64,000 nt of DNA from Streptomyces canus 299MFChir4.1. Its GTDB lineage: Bacteria > Actinomycetota > Actinomycetes > Streptomycetales > Streptomycetaceae. Under the pieces are notes generated by a model that made no database searches, was not told the origin of the DNA, and worked only from the letters and a program-made list of their open reading frames with translations. The stretch covers positions 145,271-209,270 of the forward strand of contig NZ_KB911582.1 in the NCBI RefSeq assembly GCF_000383615.1, read 5' to 3'. A program made the translations under genes and the position numbers. The stretch's first letter is position 1. Each line of letters opens with the position of its first letter. Of the stretch, positions 18,484 to 27,540 are shown piece by piece.

Positions 18484-19617
18484 ATGAACGACACCCCCGC
18501 CCCTTTTCCCGCCCCTTTCACGGAACAGGACTACGCGGCTCGTATGGCCAGGGCGGTCAGGGAGGCGTCCGGAGCCGGTCTGGCAGGACTGCTCATCACC
18601 CCCGGCCCCGACCTGGTCCGGCTGTGCGGCCACCGGCCCACCGCGACGACGGAGCGCCTCACCCTCCTCGTCCTCGCCCCGGGCTCGGAACCCCGTCTGC
18701 TGGTCCCGTCCCTGGAACGCCCCGACGCGGAGGCGACTCCGGGCGCGGACGCCGTCCGCATCTCCGACTGGCGCGACGGCCAGGACCCGTACGCGGCGGC
18801 CACCGGCCTCCTCCTGCCCAACGGCCGCTACGGCGTCTCCGACACCACCTGGGCCGTACACCTCCTCGGCCTCCAGGAGGCCCTGCCGCTCACCACCTAC
18901 CGCCCGCTGTCCGTCGTACTCCCGCTTCTGCACGCGGTGAAGGACGACCACGAGGTGGCCCGCCTCGCGGCGGCGGGAGCGGCGGCGGACGCGGCGTACG
19001 AGGAGATCCTGTCCGTCCGCTTCACCGGCCGGCGTGAGACGGACGTGGCCGCCGACCTGGCCCGTCTGCTGCGCGCACACGGCCACAGCGAGGTCCTCAC
19101 TGCGGTGGCGTCCGGCCGCAACAGCGCGGATCCGCATCACAGGACGGGTGAACGGACGCTCAAGAAGGGCGACATGGTGGTCCTGGCCTTCGGCGGCCTG
19201 AGGGGCGGCTACAGCTCGCACACGACCCGCACGCTCCATGTGGGCGAACCGACGGAGGAGGAACAAGCGGTCCACGACACCGTCCGTACGGCCCAGCGGA
19301 CGGCCTTCGAGGCGGTGGCACCGGGTGCGACCTGCCAGGAGATCGACCGCAGGGCACGCCGGGTGATCGAGGACGCGGGCTACGGCGAGTACGCCACCGA
19401 GGGCACCGGCCAGGGCATCGGAGTCCGCCCGCACGAGCCGCCGTACCTCACCGGGACCGACGCGACCTGCCTCGTGCCCGGCATGTGCTTCTCGATCGGG
19501 TCGGGGGTGCGGCTGCCGGGGCGGTTCGGGGTGCGGGTCGAGGACGTCGTGACGTGCTCGGAGGACGGGGGCCGGTGGCTCAACGAGGCGGACCGGGCGC
19601 TGGCGGTCGTGGAGTGA
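18484..19617 (+). CDS. M24 (aminopeptidase P-fold) protein lacking most metal ligands
   Basis: A 377-residue pita-bread-fold protein with the creatinase N-terminal domain (about 15-150) and M24 domain (about 160-370). Active family members hold two metals with Asp, Asp, His, Glu, Glu. Here the first Asp position is Ala235 (VVLAFGG), the second is His246 (YSSHTTRT), the His position is Gln310 (GTGQGIG), and the first Glu position is Gly339 (FSIGSG); only Glu353 (GVRVED) remains. It is therefore unlikely to be a metallopeptidase and may be a pseudoenzyme or use a metal-free creatinase-like mechanism. Confidence 0.8.
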   Translation: MNDTPAPFPAPFTEQDYAARMARAVREASGAGLAGLLITPGPDLVRLCGHRPTATTERLTLLVLAPGSEPRLLVPSLERPDAEATPGADAVRISDWRDGQDPYAAATGLLLPNGRYGVSDTTWAVHLLGLQEALPLTTYRPLSVVLPLLHAVKDDHEVARLAAAGAAADAAYEEILSVRFTGRRETDVAADLARLLRAHGHSEVLTAVASGRNSADPHHRTGERTLKKGDMVVLAFGGLRGGYSSHTTRTLHVGEPTEEEQAVHDTVRTAQRTAFEAVAPGATCQEIDRRARRVIEDAGYGEYATEGTGQGIGVRPHEPPYLTGTDATCLVPGMCFSIGSGVRLPGRFGVRVEDVVTCSEDGGRWLNEADRALAVVE

Positions 19618-19650
19618 GCGTGCCGTGCCGTGCCGGGTCAGGACGTGGCC

Positions 19651-19689
19651 GGGCCCCGGATCCGTCGGGGGAGGTCGGATCCGGGGCCC
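19651..19689. terminator. bidirectional hairpin terminator
   Basis: Perfect 14-bp arms, GGGCCCCGGATCCG at 19651-19664 and its complement at 19676-19689, around an 11-base loop. It lies between two converging genes (M24-fold protein and the small gene at 19704). Confidence 0.75.
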
Positions 19690-19703
19690 TGGTGCGGTGG
19701 CGG

Positions 19704-20018
19704 TCAGGCGATCTGCTGCAGCTTCGGGACGATCACGTGTTGGACGTGCTCCTGGACGGTCTGCATCGGGACGCGCCGCGCCTCCAGCACCACGGTGCCG
19801 TGCGGAGCGGCGTGCTCGCGCACCGGCGGACGGGACTCCCACTCGACGCCGCTGCCGACCAGGACGGCGATGAACCGGCCCGTGTCCAGCAGGGAGAGCG
19901 CCTCCTCGTCACGGGTCACGCCGACCACGCTGAAGCCGCCGGCCTCGATGATGTCGGTGGAGGCGTCGACCAGGTGCCGCTCACGGCCGAGGACCAGGAC
20001 GTTCTTCTCGTTGCTCAT
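19704..20018 (-). CDS. small receiver-like protein of unknown function
   Basis: A 104-residue protein with an alternating strand/helix pattern resembling a CheY-type receiver: NVLVLGRERHLVDAST, GGFSVVGVTRDEEALSLL, FIAVLVGSGVE. The strand-3 phospho-acceptor Asp of true receivers is not evident (the position reads LVGSG), so it may be a pseudo-receiver. It overlaps the stop of the upstream MFS gene as ATGA and is thus translated with it. Function unknown. Confidence 0.6.
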   Translation of the reverse strand: MSNEKNVLVLGRERHLVDASTDIIEAGGFSVVGVTRDEEALSLLDTGRFIAVLVGSGVEWESRPPVREHAAPHGTVVLEARRVPMQTVQEHVQHVIVPKLQQIA

Positions 20019-21745
20019 GCTGTCACCTCGGCGGGCTCGGGGCTCTCGGCGGCCGCGTCGGCGGGCCGCGAGTGCTTGGGCAGGGTCAGGAAGCCGGCGG
20101 CGGCGATCACCAGGATGCCGGCGTCCAGCAGCAGGACGGTACGGAACGCGGAGGAGTAACTGACCGAGTCCGCGCGGGCGATGGCCCCGCCGAAGGCGGC
20201 GGCGACCTTCGGGTCGTTCTTACGGCAGTCGGCCGGGACCTCGCTCGGGTCGACCGAGTCGGCGCGCTTCCGCACGCAGCTGCGGAAGTCGGCGAGCAGC
20301 TGGTCCTGGGAGGTGGCGCCGGCACTGCTGAGCGCGGACTTCAGCGTCGGGGCGGCCTCGTCGGCCGCGTCGCCGGACGCGCCCGCGACCTGGGCGAAGA
20401 AGATGACGCCGGTCAGTGCGACACCGAGCGCCATTCCGAGCTGCTGGACGGTGTTCAGCAGACCGGAGGCGTTGCCCGCCTGTTCGCCGGGGACCTGGCC
20501 GAGCAGCAGGTCCAGGGTCGGCGCGACGATCAGGCCGAAGCCGACGCCGGAGACGATGTGCACCGGGATGATCTGCCAGGACGCGAGGCTGTGGCCGTAG
20601 TGGGCGACCAGGACGGAGAAGGCCACGAAGCCGATCGCGTTGACGATGCCACCGGCCACCAGGACGTTGCGGCCGAACTTGGGGACCAGCTTGTCGGGGG
20701 CGTTGCCCGCGCCGATGCCCACGCCGATGGCGAAGGTGGCGGCGGTCAGGCCTGCGTGCATCGGCGTCCAGCCGAGGCCCTGCTGGAGGAAGAGCGTCCA
20801 GACGAAGAAGAATCCGCCGACCGCGATCCAGAACAGGAACCACACCGCCATGCCGATGGAGAACGAGCGGGAGCGGAACACCCCGAACTCGACCAGCGCG
20901 GAGCCGACCTTGGCGAAGCGGCGCTTCTCGTAGGCGAGGAAGACGGCGAGCAGCACCAGGGCGCCGGCGATCATGCCGTAGGTCCAGGCCGGCCAGCCCA
21001 GGCGGCGGCCCTCGGTGAGCGGGTAGACGAGCAGGGCCACGGCGGCGAGGGCCAGCGGCATGCCGAGCAGGTCGAGCTTGGGGCGCTGCGGGGCACGGGA
21101 CTCGCGGATCACCAGGGCGCCGGCGATCAGCGCCGCGATCCCGACGGGGACGTTGACCAGGAAGATCGGGCGCCATTCCCAGCCGAAGAGGTTCCACTGC
21201 ACGACGACGCCGCCGAGGGCGAGGCCGAAGACCGCGGAGGAGCCGGTGACCGCGCCGAACACGGCGACCGCCTTGCCCCGCTCGCTCGGCGGGAAGATCA
21301 CGTGCAGGATCGCCAGGATCTGCGTGACCATCAAGCCTGCCGCGGCGCCCTGCACGAACCGGGACACGATCAGCATTTCCGGGTTGACCGCGACACCGCA
21401 CAGCAGCGAGGCGACGGTGAAGGCGGCCATGCCGATCAGGAAGACGCGCTTGCGTCCGAAGATGTCGCCGAGCCTGCCGCTGAGGATCAGCAGGGCGGCG
21501 AAGGAGAGCACATACGCCGCGATGACCCACTCGATCTGGGCGTAGTCGGCGTGCAGGTCGCGCTGGATGCTCGGGACGGTGACGTTGACGATCGTCGTGT
21601 CGACCAGGTCCATGAATCCGGCGATCAGGACGACGGCGAAGGCCAGGCGGCGCTTCGGGTCGGGTGCGGTGCCACCCGCGGCTTCCTGCGGCGGGGCGGC
21701 GGGAACAGATGCGGAGATGTCTTGGGTCACGAAGCAAGTATGCAC
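20015..21745 (-). CDS. DHA2-family (EmrB/QacA) MFS exporter
   Basis: A 14-segment drug/proton antiporter of 576 residues. Motif C is visible in the fifth segment, and the first segment ends FMDLVDTTIVNVTVPSIQ, diagnostic of the DHA2 branch. A long external loop near residues 470-520 contains two cysteines. The start may be GTG 21745 or GTG 21730. It is divergent from a MarR gene whose operator lies between them, a common efflux/repressor pair, and is a good candidate exporter for the neighbouring polyketide product. Confidence 0.9.
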   Translation of the reverse strand: MHTCFVTQDISASVPAAPPQEAAGGTAPDPKRRLAFAVVLIAGFMDLVDTTIVNVTVPSIQRDLHADYAQIEWVIAAYVLSFAALLILSGRLGDIFGRKRVFLIGMAAFTVASLLCGVAVNPEMLIVSRFVQGAAAGLMVTQILAILHVIFPPSERGKAVAVFGAVTGSSAVFGLALGGVVVQWNLFGWEWRPIFLVNVPVGIAALIAGALVIRESRAPQRPKLDLLGMPLALAAVALLVYPLTEGRRLGWPAWTYGMIAGALVLLAVFLAYEKRRFAKVGSALVEFGVFRSRSFSIGMAVWFLFWIAVGGFFFVWTLFLQQGLGWTPMHAGLTAATFAIGVGIGAGNAPDKLVPKFGRNVLVAGGIVNAIGFVAFSVLVAHYGHSLASWQIIPVHIVSGVGFGLIVAPTLDLLLGQVPGEQAGNASGLLNTVQQLGMALGVALTGVIFFAQVAGASGDAADEAAPTLKSALSSAGATSQDQLLADFRSCVRKRADSVDPSEVPADCRKNDPKVAAAFGGAIARADSVSYSSAFRTVLLLDAGILVIAAAGFLTLPKHSRPADAAAESPEPAEVTA

Positions 21746-21749
21746 TTCT

Positions 21750-21778
21750 AGTGACTATCCCTCAAGGTGATAATTACT
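21750..21778. promoter_or_regulatory. imperfect palindrome, probable MarR operator
   Basis: The left arm AGTGACTATC (21750-21759) and the complement of the right arm AGTAATTATC (21769-21778) match at 8 of 10 positions, with a 9-bp centre. It sits directly between the divergent exporter and MarR genes and is clearly more AT-rich than its surroundings. Confidence 0.6.
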
Positions 21779-21788
21779 CGGAGGTATT

Positions 21789-22286
21789 ATGGCGAGCGTG
21801 AGTACCCCATCGATGTTCGACCACCCCGCCTGCGTGATGACCCACCTCAGCGCCCATGTGCAGGAGCAGCTCGTCGGCGTGCTCGCCCCTCTGGGCATCC
21901 ACCCCCGCCAGTTCGGCCTGCTCGACCTGCTGATCGACCAGGACGGCCTCAGTCAGCACCAGCTCGCCGGACCGTTGAACGTGCACCGCAACGTGATGGT
22001 CGGCCTGGTCGACGAGCTGGAGCGGCGCGGCCTGGTGGAGCGCCGCCGCCACCCCACCGACCGCCGTGCCCACGCCGTCCATGTGCTCCCGGCCGGCCGC
22101 GAGCTGCACACCGAGGCCGAGTCCCTCATCAGCGGCTTCGAGACCCGGCTGCTCGGCGGACTGGAGCCGGAGGAGGCGCGGATCTTCGTCACCCTGCTCA
22201 AGCGGGTCTTCGCACACGCCGGACTCGCCGGGGATCTGCACCCCGGGCTGCTCACGTCCGAGGGCGCGCTCGCGGAGAGCCGCTGA
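21789..22286 (+). CDS. MarR-family transcriptional regulator
   Basis: A 165-residue winged-helix repressor. The HTH/wing occupies residues about 50-105: LSQHQLAGPLNVHRNVM then VDELERRGLVERRRHPTDRR, with the wing arginines present. ATG 21789 has a GGAGGT site only 3-4 bases away; GTG at 21798 gives better spacing and is an equal candidate. It is divergent from the DHA2 exporter and probably represses it until a small phenolic or polyketide ligand binds. Confidence 0.9.
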   Translation: MASVSTPSMFDHPACVMTHLSAHVQEQLVGVLAPLGIHPRQFGLLDLLIDQDGLSQHQLAGPLNVHRNVMVGLVDELERRGLVERRRHPTDRRAHAVHVLPAGRELHTEAESLISGFETRLLGGLEPEEARIFVTLLKRVFAHAGLAGDLHPGLLTSEGALAESR

Positions 22287-22296
22287 CCGACGCCGA

Positions 22297-22331
22297 GGGC
22301 CCGTCCGCCGGTGCCTCCGGCGGACGGGCCC
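22297..22331. terminator. bidirectional hairpin terminator
   Basis: Perfect 15-bp arms GGGCCCGTCCGCCGG (22297-22311) and complement (22317-22331) with a 5-base loop, followed by a run of seven G. It separates the MarR gene from the convergent end of the PKS operon. Confidence 0.8.
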
Positions 22332-22347
22332 CTGGGGGGGCGGCCGG

Positions 22348-23538
22348 TCAGACGCCGTCGGCCAGCCGCTCGGCGACCAGGTCCGCGGTACGCAGGGTGT
22401 AGGAGTTGATCAGGTTGAGGCTGGTGTGGGCCTCCCTGGGGTGCACCTCGAGCGAGTGCCGCCCCGACCACGCCCGGTCGAGGTCGTACAGCCCCTCGAT
22501 CGGGAAGATGTCGTCCAGCGCGCCGCAGATGCTCAGCACCTCGGTGGCCGGCGCGGCGCCGGGCTCGATCGCCAGCTCGTCGAAGCGCGGTTGCAGGTCG
22601 GCACCCGGCTCGGCGCCGAAGGCGAACCGGAAGTTGTCCTTGAGCCGACGCGGCAGGCCGTCGAACTTGGCGATCACCGGCCCGCCGCCGAAGTTGACGA
22701 CGCATCGGAAGTGCTCCCCGAGCCCCCGGGCCACCCGCAGCGCCAGGTAGCCGCCGAAGCTGATGCCCGCGAAGGCCAGCCGGTCGGCGTCGATCCCCGG
22801 CTCGGTGCGCAGCGCGTCCAGCAGCTCGGCGACCACGGGCTCCATCTCCGCCAGTACCGGGGTGCGGCCCAGCCGCAGCCCCTGGCCCGGTCCCTCGAAG
22901 AGCACCGCGGCGATCCCGCGCTCCAGGTAGGCCTCTGCCAACGCCACCACCTCGACCTCGGTGGCGGAGTCCAGGCCGTTGGAGAGCACCACCGCGGGCA
23001 GCGGCTCGCCCGACGCGCGCATCGCCTCGGTGCGCAGCACCCAGTAGCCCGCACCGGTGCCGGGCAACGATCCCTCGGTGACGTCGAGGTCGGTGCCCGC
23101 CAGACTTCCCAGGAAGCAGTCCCGGATGCGCTGCCGCAGCCGCTGTTTGACGGTCCGGTCGTCGAAGTACTGGAACTCCGCCCAGTGGTAGGCCGCCGCG
23201 GCACCGCGCAGCGCGCGGCTGCGCCCGGCCACCGTGCCGGACGCCTCGGCGAGGGCGGTGTAGCTCTCCGCCCGGTCGGTCCAGCGCTCGCGCCAGTGGT
23301 TCCAGAACCCGGCGGAGGCGAGGTCCAGGTCGTCGACGGGGAAGCCGTCGAGCGCGGCCGCGATGTCGCCCCAGTGCACCTGCGGGGCGTAGCGCGCGTT
23401 GAGGAACATCAGCCGCGGGAAGAGGTAGCCGAGCGCGCGGTACATGTGCTCGGGGACCCGAAGGCGCTCCGTGGGCTCACTCAGCTCGGTGGGCTCGCTC
23501 ATCTCCTTGCGCCCGCTCATCTCCGTGTGCTCACTCAT
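22348..23538 (-). CDS. alpha/beta hydrolase (FrsA/DHPON-hydrolase type), last gene of the PKS operon
   Basis: A 396-residue alpha/beta hydrolase with a helical N-terminal region (about 30-170) and a core from about residue 175. The nucleophile elbow is AGISFGGYLAL with Ser260; oxyanion region EGPGQGLRLG near residue 205. This architecture is shared with 2,6-dihydropseudooxynicotine C-C hydrolase and with AntI, the polyketide-shortening enzyme of Photorhabdus anthraquinone synthesis. It overlaps the CoA ligase gene by 8 bases, so the two are co-expressed. The first 25 residues are a low-complexity Met-Ser-Glu repeat, so a later start is possible. A chain-release or chain-shortening role is an inference. 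Confidence 0.8.
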   Translation of the reverse strand: MSEHTEMSGRKEMSEPTELSEPTERLRVPEHMYRALGYLFPRLMFLNARYAPQVHWGDIAAALDGFPVDDLDLASAGFWNHWRERWTDRAESYTALAEASGTVAGRSRALRGAAAAYHWAEFQYFDDRTVKQRLRQRIRDCFLGSLAGTDLDVTEGSLPGTGAGYWVLRTEAMRASGEPLPAVVLSNGLDSATEVEVVALAEAYLERGIAAVLFEGPGQGLRLGRTPVLAEMEPVVAELLDALRTEPGIDADRLAFAGISFGGYLALRVARGLGEHFRCVVNFGGGPVIAKFDGLPRRLKDNFRFAFGAEPGADLQPRFDELAIEPGAAPATEVLSICGALDDIFPIEGLYDLDRAWSGRHSLEVHPREAHTSLNLINSYTLRTADLVAERLADGV

Positions 23539-25084
23539 CGGAGCCGCCCTTCAGCAGTACGACCCGGGCCGGGTCGACGGCCGCGGCCACCTCGCCGCGC
23601 ATGATCTTCCCGTTGGCGCTGCGGGCGAACGGCTGCGGGGTGGCCCAGATCCGGTCGGGCCACTTCTCCGGTGCCAGCGCGCGACGCAGTTCGGCGGTGA
23701 CGAGCTCGCGCAGCTCCTCCTCGCCGCGCTCGCCGACCGGGCCGCACAGGCAGGCGACCGGCAGTTCGTGCGGGCCGTCGGGGTTCGGGAGGCCGACGAG
23801 CACCACCTCGTCCGCGCCGGGGGTGTCCGCGAGCACCGCCTCGATCTCCTCGGGGTAGATGCGGTGGCCGTTCTCGCTGAGCAGCACACCGGCGAGCCGG
23901 CCCTTGAGGACCAGGTCGCCGTCGGGGCTCCACTCGGCGAGGTCGCCGGTGCGCAGCCACTCGCCGACCGGCTGGAGGACACCGGTGGCGACGTCCACGT
24001 AGCCCTCCATCACCGAGTCGCCCCGAACGCAGATCTCGCCGACGCCGTCAGGGTGGCCGGTCACCGGCTCCAGACGCACCGTCAGGGAGTCGTCGGGCCG
24101 GCCGATGCAGTAGACGTGCTTGAGGTAGCGGGCCTCGGCGTGGCCCTGCTCCGCCAGGAAGCAGAACGGGCCGTAGGTCTCGGTCAGTCCGTAGCCCTGG
24201 ATCCAGTCGCAGCGCAGCAGTGCGCGGCCCTGCTCCAGCACCGCCCGGGGGACGGCCGCCCCGCCGTAGGAGACCACCCGCAGGCAGGACAGGTCGTCCT
24301 CGCCGGTGGCCGCGGCGGTCACGAACTGCTTGAGCGCGACCGGGCGCAGCGCCAGGTGGGTGGCCCGGTGGCGGGCCACCTGGGCCGGCCACTGCGCGGG
24401 GTCCGGGGTCTCGGGGAAGACCACGGTGGCGTCGTGCAGCAGCGCGCCGAAGGAGTTGATCACGCCGGTGGTGTTGTTCATCAGGCCGGTCATGAAGATC
24501 CGGGCGGTCGGGCCGTAGCCCATGGTCCGGGTGACCCAGCCGATCCTGGTGACGATGTGCGCCTCGTTGATGCTGATCGCCTTCGGCTTGCCGGTGGTGC
24601 CGCTGGTGAACAGCATCAGGAAGTGCTCCACCGGTTCGGGGTGGAGCACCTCCACCTCCCCCTCCGCCTCGGGTGCCTCGCCGGTGGGGAACGGCAGCTC
24701 CACCACGGTGGCGCAGCGCTCGCGCAGTACGTCCAGACCGGCCCGGTCGCGCTTGAAGTGCAGCACCACGTCGGGTTCGGCGGCGTCCGCGATGGCCAGC
24801 CACTCGGGCAGCGCCGCCGCTTGGAGGCCGTAGGGCATCAGCAGCCGCAGGCCGAGCGAGCTGGCCGCGGCGAGGAAGAACACCGCCTCCGGCCCGTGGT
24901 CGAGCAGCGCCAGCACCCGCCGGCCGGGGGTCAGGCCGCGGTCGAGGAGGGCCGCCTGGGTGCGGGCCACCTCGTTGCGGACCTGGCGCCGGGTCAGCGA
25001 GCGTTCGCCCGCGACCATGCACACCCGGTCGGCCCCGGTGTCCGGTGACAGCGCGAGGCCGACCAGCTTCGGCGTCGAGGTCAT
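23531..25084 (-). CDS. acyl-CoA ligase (AMP-forming) of the PKS cluster
   Basis: A 517-residue ANL-superfamily enzyme. Phosphate loop LFTSGTTGKPKA near residue 160, GYGLTET near 285, adenylate-binding GEWLRTGDLAEW near 370 and the catalytic lysine in SANGKIMRGE near 490. It should adenylate a carboxylate and pass it to CoA or to the carrier protein. ATG at 25084 overlaps the aromatase stop as ATGA. In a type II PKS operon, next to an AntI-like hydrolase, it resembles AntG of the Photorhabdus anthraquinone cluster; a starter-unit or product-activation role is also possible. Confidence 0.87.
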   Translation of the reverse strand: MTSTPKLVGLALSPDTGADRVCMVAGERSLTRRQVRNEVARTQAALLDRGLTPGRRVLALLDHGPEAVFFLAAASSLGLRLLMPYGLQAAALPEWLAIADAAEPDVVLHFKRDRAGLDVLRERCATVVELPFPTGEAPEAEGEVEVLHPEPVEHFLMLFTSGTTGKPKAISINEAHIVTRIGWVTRTMGYGPTARIFMTGLMNNTTGVINSFGALLHDATVVFPETPDPAQWPAQVARHRATHLALRPVALKQFVTAAATGEDDLSCLRVVSYGGAAVPRAVLEQGRALLRCDWIQGYGLTETYGPFCFLAEQGHAEARYLKHVYCIGRPDDSLTVRLEPVTGHPDGVGEICVRGDSVMEGYVDVATGVLQPVGEWLRTGDLAEWSPDGDLVLKGRLAGVLLSENGHRIYPEEIEAVLADTPGADEVVLVGLPNPDGPHELPVACLCGPVGERGEEELRELVTAELRRALAPEKWPDRIWATPQPFARSANGKIMRGEVAAAVDPARVVLLKGGSDE

Positions 25085-26034
25085 GGGCGCCGCACCACCG
25101 TTGCCGCGTACGCGCAGGCCGCCCCCATGGTGGCGCGGCTGTTGGCACCCAGGGTGTCGCGGACGTGGGCGCACGCCTGGTCGAGGGTGGTGCCCGCGCC
25201 GAGCACCCGCTGCACGGCGGCCGGGTCGATGGCCACGGTGTGGTGCGAGACGATCGCGGTGCCGGCCGCCGACTTCTCGAACTCCCACAGACCGCTGTGC
25301 CCGGACAGCAGGGCGGGCAGTACGGTCTGCTTGTAGGAGATCGACTCGCCCGGTACGCACAGCCGGATCGAGGCGGTGGTGTGGGTGTGGCCGTCGGAGG
25401 TGACGGTGTCCATCTCCATCCACTGCACTCCCGCCGGGTCCTCGGTGAGCTCGACCCGGCCGACGTGCGGCAGCCGCTCGGGCCACAGGTCCGACCGGTG
25501 CACGAAGTCGTAGACGTCGGCCGGGTCCAGGCCGGGCTCCTCCATCCGGTCACTGAAGGACAGGACCAACCGCTCGGGCGGGTACGGGAGTTCGGCGAAC
25601 TCGCCGATGGAGGCCAGCTCCTCGACGCTGTTGCGGTCCACCGCCTGCGCGATCCACTCCAGCGCCTGGGGGTCGTCGTCGACGGCGGTGAAGGTGTGGG
25701 TCAGCACGATCCGGGTCCGGCCGTCGTCGGCCGGGTGGAAGGACCAGTCGCCGGACATCGAGGCGACGGGCGCGGTGGAGCGGTCCTGCCGGAAGGAGAT
25801 GCGCAGGGTCCGCGGGTCCAGGGTGCGGCGGGAGGTCCAGGTCGCCACCTTGCCGTTGGTCTGCGCCCACAGCTCGATCCGCTCGTCGGCGCCGTGCCGC
25901 TCGATCTGCCGTGCCCGGACGCACGGCCCGAGCAGCACCGGCCAGCGGCTCACGTCCGCGACCAGCGCGTACAGCCGGTCGGCGGGGGCGCGCACCACCC
26001 GGCTGTGCTCCATCTGTCGGGTGAGCGGGCTCAT
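25081..26034 (-). CDS. didomain polyketide aromatase/cyclase (SRPBCC)
   Basis: A 317-residue protein made of two START/SRPBCC helix-grip domains, about 1-150 and 160-310, the form found in C-9-reducing clusters (ActVII type). It would dehydrate and aromatise the first ring after C-9 ketoreduction. Recognisable parts are the N-terminal VRAPADRLYALVADVSRWPVL and the second-domain VYDFVHRSDLWPERLPHV. Both its ends overlap neighbours as ATGA. Confidence 0.92.
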   Translation of the reverse strand: MSPLTRQMEHSRVVRAPADRLYALVADVSRWPVLLGPCVRARQIERHGADERIELWAQTNGKVATWTSRRTLDPRTLRISFRQDRSTAPVASMSGDWSFHPADDGRTRIVLTHTFTAVDDDPQALEWIAQAVDRNSVEELASIGEFAELPYPPERLVLSFSDRMEEPGLDPADVYDFVHRSDLWPERLPHVGRVELTEDPAGVQWMEMDTVTSDGHTHTTASIRLCVPGESISYKQTVLPALLSGHSGLWEFEKSAAGTAIVSHHTVAIDPAAVQRVLGAGTTLDQACAHVRDTLGANSRATMGAACAYAATVVRRP

Positions 26035-26288
26035 GCGGCCGCGGCCTCCTTCGCGGAGCGGACCAGCTCGGCCAGATCGCGCGGGGTGCGGGCCTCGAAG
26101 AGCAGCTCGTCCGGCACCGACACGCCGAACTCGCGCTCGATCGCGGAGGCGGTCTCCATGAGGGCCAGCGACTCGTAGCCGAGCTCGTCGAAGGAGGTGT
26201 CGGCGAAGTCGGCCTCGGCGGAGGCGGACTCGGGGGCGCCCGCGCTGGCGATGATGATACGGCGGATCTCGTCCACGGTGATGTTCAC
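26031..26288 (-). CDS. acyl carrier protein of the minimal type II PKS
   Basis: An 85-residue carrier protein. The phosphopantetheine site is Ser40 in ELGYESLALME, a variant of the usual LGYDSLALME with Glu for Asp. GTG at 26288 follows GAGGAGACA. It lies directly downstream of the chain-length factor, in the classical KS-alpha, KS-beta, ACP order. Confidence 0.95.
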   Translation of the reverse strand: MNITVDEIRRIIIASAGAPESASAEADFADTSFDELGYESLALMETASAIEREFGVSVPDELLFEARTPRDLAELVRSAKEAAAA

Positions 26289-26298
26289 AACTGTCTCC

Positions 26299-27540
26299 TC
26301 AGGAAAGGTCGTTGGTGGCGTCGGGGGCCCAGGCACGGACGACGACGGCCGAGTTGAAGCCCCACAGACCGCGGGCGACCACGAGCGCGGTGCGCACGTT
26401 CGCCTCCCGGGCCCGGTCGCGGACCAGGTCGATGCCGTACTCGGCGGGCACCTCGCGGGTGCCGGCGGTCGGCGGGATCACGCCGTCGCGGATCGAAAGG
26501 AGCGCGGTGGCGACGTCCAGCGAGCCGCCGCCCGCATAGGTGCGGCCGGACGCGGCCTTCGGTGCGGTCACCGGCACCGCGCCCGGGCCGAACACCTCGC
26601 CCAGCGCGGCCGCCTCCGCCCGGTCGAGCTCGGGCACCCCGACCGCGTCGGCGAAGACGACGTCGACCTGGCCTGCCGTCACCCCGGCGTCGGCGAGCGC
26701 CGCCTCGATCGTGCGGCGCAGCGCCGGGGGCCGGCCGGAGCCCGGCGCGGGGTCGAAGCCGCTGGCGTAGCCGGCGATCTCGCCGAGGATGTCCGGGGCG
26801 CCGCGGCGCAGTGCCGCCTCGGCGTCCTCCAGTACCAGCAGCGCGCCGCCCTCGCCGGGGACGTAACCGTCGGCGTCCCGGTCGAAGGGCAGGTAGGCGC
26901 GGTCCGGGTCGGTGCCGGTGCACAGCCGGCCGCCCGCGATCTGCGAGGCCCAGCCCCACGGGTCCAGCGCGGAGTCCACGCCGCCCGCGACCACCAGCGG
27001 GGTGCCCCGGCGCACGGTGCGCCGGGCGTGGCCGAGGGCGTCCAGGCCGCCGGCCTGCTCGGTGACCAGGGCGCTGGAGGGGCCGCGCATGCCGTGCCGG
27101 ATGGAGATCTGGCCGGCGTTCACCGCGTAGAACCAGGCGAAGGACTCGTAGACGCTGACCGTCTGCGGGCCTTCGGTCCACAGTTTGTGGAACTCCCGGT
27201 GGGTGAACTCGAAGCCGCCGAGCGCGTTGGCGGTGACCACGCCCATGTCGTAGTCGACCAGGCTGGCCGGGTCTACCTTGGCGTCCTCCAGCGCCCAGCC
27301 GGCGGCGACCAGCGCGTACCGGGTGGAGACGTCGGTCTGCGGGAGCAGCCGGTCCGGCAGGTGGTCGGCGGCCTCGAAGCCGCGGATCTCGCCCGCCAGT
27401 GTGGCCGGGTACTTCGCCACGTCGAAGCGGGTGAGCGCACCGAGCCCGTGCCGGCCTTCCCGGGTGGCGGCCCAGTACTCCTGGGTGCCGAGGCCGTTGG
27501 CGGCGAGCGCGCCGATCCCGGTGACTACGGTCCTGGTCAT
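26299..27540 (-). CDS. ketosynthase chain-length factor (KS-beta)
   Basis: A 413-residue KS-beta. The active-site Cys is replaced by Gln162 in VTEQAGGLD, as in all CLFs. The gate segment reads [10 protein letters not shown], giving Phe110, Thr113 and Phe117, which correspond to Phe109, Thr112 and Phe116 of the actinorhodin CLF, the octaketide combination. The surrounding sequence also closely resembles ActI-ORF2. ATG at 27540 overlaps the KS-alpha stop (ATGA), ensuring equimolar synthesis. Confidence 0.96.
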   Translation of the reverse strand: MTRTVVTGIGALAANGLGTQEYWAATREGRHGLGALTRFDVAKYPATLAGEIRGFEAADHLPDRLLPQTDVSTRYALVAAGWALEDAKVDPASLVDYDMGVVTANALGGFEFTHREFHKLWTEGPQTVSVYESFAWFYAVNAGQISIRHGMRGPSSALVTEQAGGLDALGHARRTVRRGTPLVVAGGVDSALDPWGWASQIAGGRLCTGTDPDRAYLPFDRDADGYVPGEGGALLVLEDAEAALRRGAPDILGEIAGYASGFDPAPGSGRPPALRRTIEAALADAGVTAGQVDVVFADAVGVPELDRAEAAALGEVFGPGAVPVTAPKAASGRTYAGGGSLDVATALLSIRDGVIPPTAGTREVPAEYGIDLVRDRAREANVRTALVVARGLWGFNSAVVVRAWAPDATNDLS

